From contig JAWVYS010000007.1 of assembly GCA_033722555.1 (NCBI GenBank), positions 27,154 through 91,153 on the forward strand: DNA of 64,000 nt, in the 5' to 3' direction. The first letter of the stretch is position 1, and each line of letters starts with the position of its first letter. This document shows positions 62,108-64,000 of the stretch, piece by piece. The notes below the pieces were generated by a model. That model had not been told where the DNA came from. It searched no databases and worked only from the letters and a program-made list of their open reading frames with translations. Origin of the DNA: Brumimicrobium sp033722555. GTDB lineage: Bacteria > Bacteroidota > Bacteroidia > Flavobacteriales_D > Crocinitomicaceae. The position numbers and the translations under genes were made by a program.

Positions 62108-63562
62108 TTACTTATATTTTTCATTTAGGGGTAAACTTCTCTCCATATTTTTGATATAGAAAACACCATCAAAGATTGACAACCAATTCCCATATTTACT
62201 TTTATACCCAAGTAAACAAGAGTTAAAAGCGGTATTATCTCCGTATTTTTCTTTCAAAAGAGCAAAATCAATAAAAGCGTAATCAAAATTCAAATTTCTT
62301 TCTATATCGTTTTCCCAACAAGAGTCATCGAGTACTATTGGATCTGCCTCAGCATCATAAATCGAAGCTGTTTCACCTTGAGAGGAAATGAATGCTAGGC
62401 TAAATAAATCTTTTTCATAGTCCTCATAAATACGATGACCTAGGGTTTTCATCGTTTGGTAGAAATCATCACCTTCTTTATATTCTGCTTGATCGAGATT
62501 CTTCGCGGCGTGAAAATTTGCAGTCCAGATAATTATTTTCTCGTCTGGATTTCTATTGAGATGAAATTTTAAATTTTCATACATGAGACTATCGCGCATA
62601 CTGATACTTTGATTTTGTTGTTCGTAAGTGCCAAAGTTCAACTCTAATTGACTAATGAATCCTTGAATATTGCGAATACCATGGAGCAAATACTTTTTGT
62701 GCTCATTGTTTATCAAACTTGAGTTTCTGTAAAGAATATTTAATTCTTCCCTAAGATCAACTAATTCGAAGTCTTCATTATATTCGTTGTTCCCTAAAAA
62801 GTAGATGTTATAAAAGGAGGTTAGATTTTCTTTGAACGCAGCGAATTCTATACCTTGATAGACTTCTTTTCCCATCAGTTCCTTCAGAATATATGGAAAA
62901 CTCAGCCAGTATTCATTCCCAGCTTGATTTTCAATACCCACAAACTTTAGTGATTGATTTTTTTCCAAATAATTCAATAACTCTTGAGTTTGCTCAGATT
63001 TTGACCATAGATGATACCAAGATCTTCTCAATTCTTGTTTAAACTCTGTTACGAAACGCAAGCGCAAATCTGGTAGGGGCATGTCATCGAGGTTGTATTG
63101 ATGCTGCATGAATGCTTCTACTTTGTTTTTTGTGATGCGGTAACGGGTGTGGGTCTTTTTCACGACTTTACCGATTTTCACCTGCTCTTCCATTTTTGTG
63201 TTGTGGTAATCGAAGGCATCCATAATTGATTTGTGGGTTGAGGCTGTATCGCCTACACCTAAATATTTTTCCTTTATATATTTACTGGAAAGTTTGGTGC
63301 CTTTAGCGGATTCTTCAAAGATTATTTGATTTATCTCGTAGACGGTTTTATCAATATAGGCGTTGATTAAATGTGACTGTTGATGCGACGTTTTAACTTT
63401 TCGTTGTTTTTCATTCCAGTATTTAACTTCGATGAAATGGGAAGTAGCAAACTCTGCTCTTCTTTGATTAACTACAATTCTCACATACAATTGAACTTTA
63501 CCTTCTTTTACTTTCTTTTTGTTAGCGTAAAAGTGAACGTTGAACTTTTGTTTTGTACTCAT
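62108..63562 (-). CDS. Chimera: recombinase N-terminus fused to Ere-like C-terminus
   Basis: Residues 1 to about 174 are the arm-binding and SAM-like domains of a Bacteroidota tyrosine recombinase (QKFNVHFYANKKKVKEGKVQLYVRIVVNQ, ATSHFIEVKYWNEKQRKVK, RYRITKNKVEAFMQHQYNL, DLRLRFVTEF). From about 175 the sequence is erythromycin-esterase-like (SWYHLWSKSEQTQELLNYLEKN, GIENQAGNEYWLSFP, IIIWTANFHAAKNLDQ, GHRIYEDYEKDLFSLAF). Both catalytic halves are incomplete: no recombinase R-H-R-Y core and no N-terminal Ere catalytic motif. The frame is continuous. The junction is near 63040. Confidence 0.75.
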   Translation of the reverse strand: MSTKQKFNVHFYANKKKVKEGKVQLYVRIVVNQRRAEFATSHFIEVKYWNEKQRKVKTSHQQSHLINAYIDKTVYEINQIIFEESAKGTKLSSKYIKEKYLGVGDTASTHKSIMDAFDYHNTKMEEQVKIGKVVKKTHTRYRITKNKVEAFMQHQYNLDDMPLPDLRLRFVTEFKQELRRSWYHLWSKSEQTQELLNYLEKNQSLKFVGIENQAGNEYWLSFPYILKELMGKEVYQGIEFAAFKENLTSFYNIYFLGNNEYNEDFELVDLREELNILYRNSSLINNEHKKYLLHGIRNIQGFISQLELNFGTYEQQNQSISMRDSLMYENLKFHLNRNPDEKIIIWTANFHAAKNLDQAEYKEGDDFYQTMKTLGHRIYEDYEKDLFSLAFISSQGETASIYDAEADPIVLDDSCWENDIERNLNFDYAFIDFALLKEKYGDNTAFNSCLLGYKSKYGNWLSIFDGVFYIKNMERSLPLNEKYK

Positions 63563-63690
63563 TTTATTTGATTTATAAGATTACCACTTCATGCGTTCAT
63601 AAAAAATGGTAATAATTGGTGTAGTTTCTTACTAAACATATTAGCTCAAAAATTGATTTACTTATTGTAAAACAATTAATTACATCAATT

Positions 63691-63735
63691 TGGTGTCCTA
63701 AATTATGAATAACTTTTGGACACCACATAGGACAC
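63691..63735. other. Inverted repeats between the chimera and tRNA-Lys
   Basis: TGGTGTCC (63691-63698) and GGACACCA (63718-63725) are perfect inverted 8-mers, and GTGTCCTA (63693-63700) and TAGGACAC (63728-63735) are another pair. Such repeats near a recombinase gene and its tRNA target can be recombinase arm sites. No gene lies in 63563-63832. Confidence 0.4.
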
Positions 63736-63832
63736 GAGATTTTTAAATTCCTTTGAATTTCTTTGTGTTTGTGGTGATTTGAAAACCTTTGGTTTTCTTA
63801 GTGGTTTGCTGAAATTTTGGGGGGTTTAATAA

Positions 63833-63860
63833 AAAAAGCCCGACAGAAGCCGGGCTTTTA
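63833..63860 (-). terminator. Terminator after tRNA-Lys
   Basis: On the minus strand AAAAGCCCGG / CGGGCTTTTTTT forms a stem right after the tRNA 3' end. It overlaps the 19-nt direct repeat. Confidence 0.75.
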
Positions 63861-63872
63861 GTGATCCCGCTG
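63854..63872. repeat. Direct repeat at tRNA-Lys (att-like), second copy
   Basis: Second copy of gcttttagtgatcccgctg (first at 56628-56646). It includes the last 11 nt of the tRNA (as CAGCGGGATCA on the minus strand). This is the intact-tRNA side of the candidate island. Confidence 0.6.
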
Positions 63873-63934
63873 GGATTCGAACCCAGGACCCACGCCTTAA
63901 AAGGGCGTTGCTCTACCAGCTGAGCTACGGAATC
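63862..63934 (-). tRNA. tRNA-Lys (anticodon TTT)
   Basis: The 73-nt gene folds as a standard tRNA on the minus strand: acceptor GATTCCG/CGGGATC, D arm GCTCAGCTGGTAGAGC, anticodon stem ACGCC-CTTTTAA-GGCGT (TTT), T arm CTGGGTTCGAATCCCAG, discriminator A. CCA is not encoded. It is the likely target of the island at 56.6-63.86 kb. The last 66 nt of the window beyond it show no gene. Confidence 0.95.
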
Positions 63935-64000
63935 AATTTGTCAACTGCGAAAAATTTATCAGGTGTGCTACCTTTTATTAATCTCGTTTGCGGGTGCAAA

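Overview
The window looks like a chromosomal segment of a marine or aquatic Bacteroidota, probably Flavobacteriales (Cryomorphaceae/Crocinitomicaceae-like). The signs are Bacteroidota-style promoters (TTTG at -33, TAnnTTTG at -7), four proteins ending in type IX secretion (T9SS) sorting domains, a type III glutamine synthetase, the rpmB-rpmG-DUF4295-ftsY cluster, and families typical of the phylum (YwqK, DUF2490, DUF6702, BACON and FG-GAP domains). This placement is inferred from gene content; no rRNA gene is present.

Layout. 0-11.8 kb is ordinary core and accessory chromosome: a WG-repeat protein, a TonB-like protein, an AAC(3)-family acetyltransferase, a CoA-binding protein, a DjlA-like co-chaperone, HtpG, a cation-efflux cluster, small lipoproteins, a nitronate monooxygenase and an erythromycin-esterase homologue. 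11.8-14.1 kb is an accessory patch: a ~0.6 kb repeat built of degenerate 21-nt units, followed by two minus-strand gene units bounded by integron attC-like palindromes. One unit carries a DUF6934-like gene with a 48-codon partner. 14.1-43.06 kb returns to housekeeping genes: an M28 peptidase, ProC, an ACMSD-like decarboxylase, RibBA, two glycosyltransferases with an LptF/G permease, tmRNA (ssrA), GlnN, CocE-like and M1 peptidases, a GT2/HAD/YwqK operon, rpmB-rpmG-DUF4295-ftsY, a double FKBP and a NlpC/P60-CapA fusion.

43.06-50.1 kb is a second accessory patch. It opens with a second copy of the 0.6 kb repeat in the same orientation and continues with minus-strand, mostly secreted or lipoprotein genes separated by further attC-like palindromes, an 81-nt intergenic repeat present twice, and decayed gene fragments. 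50.2-56.4 kb holds a TPR histidine kinase/LuxR regulator pair, a T9SS protein, a cold-shock protein and two envelope genes.

56.6-63.87 kb is AT-rich. It is bounded by a 19-nt direct repeat that includes the 3' end of tRNA-Lys, as in tRNA-targeted integration. Inside are two large T9SS proteins, a truncated delta-60-repeat gene and a chimeric ORF joining the DNA-binding half of a Bacteroidota tyrosine recombinase to the C-terminal part of an erythromycin-esterase-like protein.

The most unusual pattern is the pairing of the 21-nt-unit repeat with attC-like, all-minus-strand gene runs at two places 31 kb apart. No integron integrase is visible in the window.
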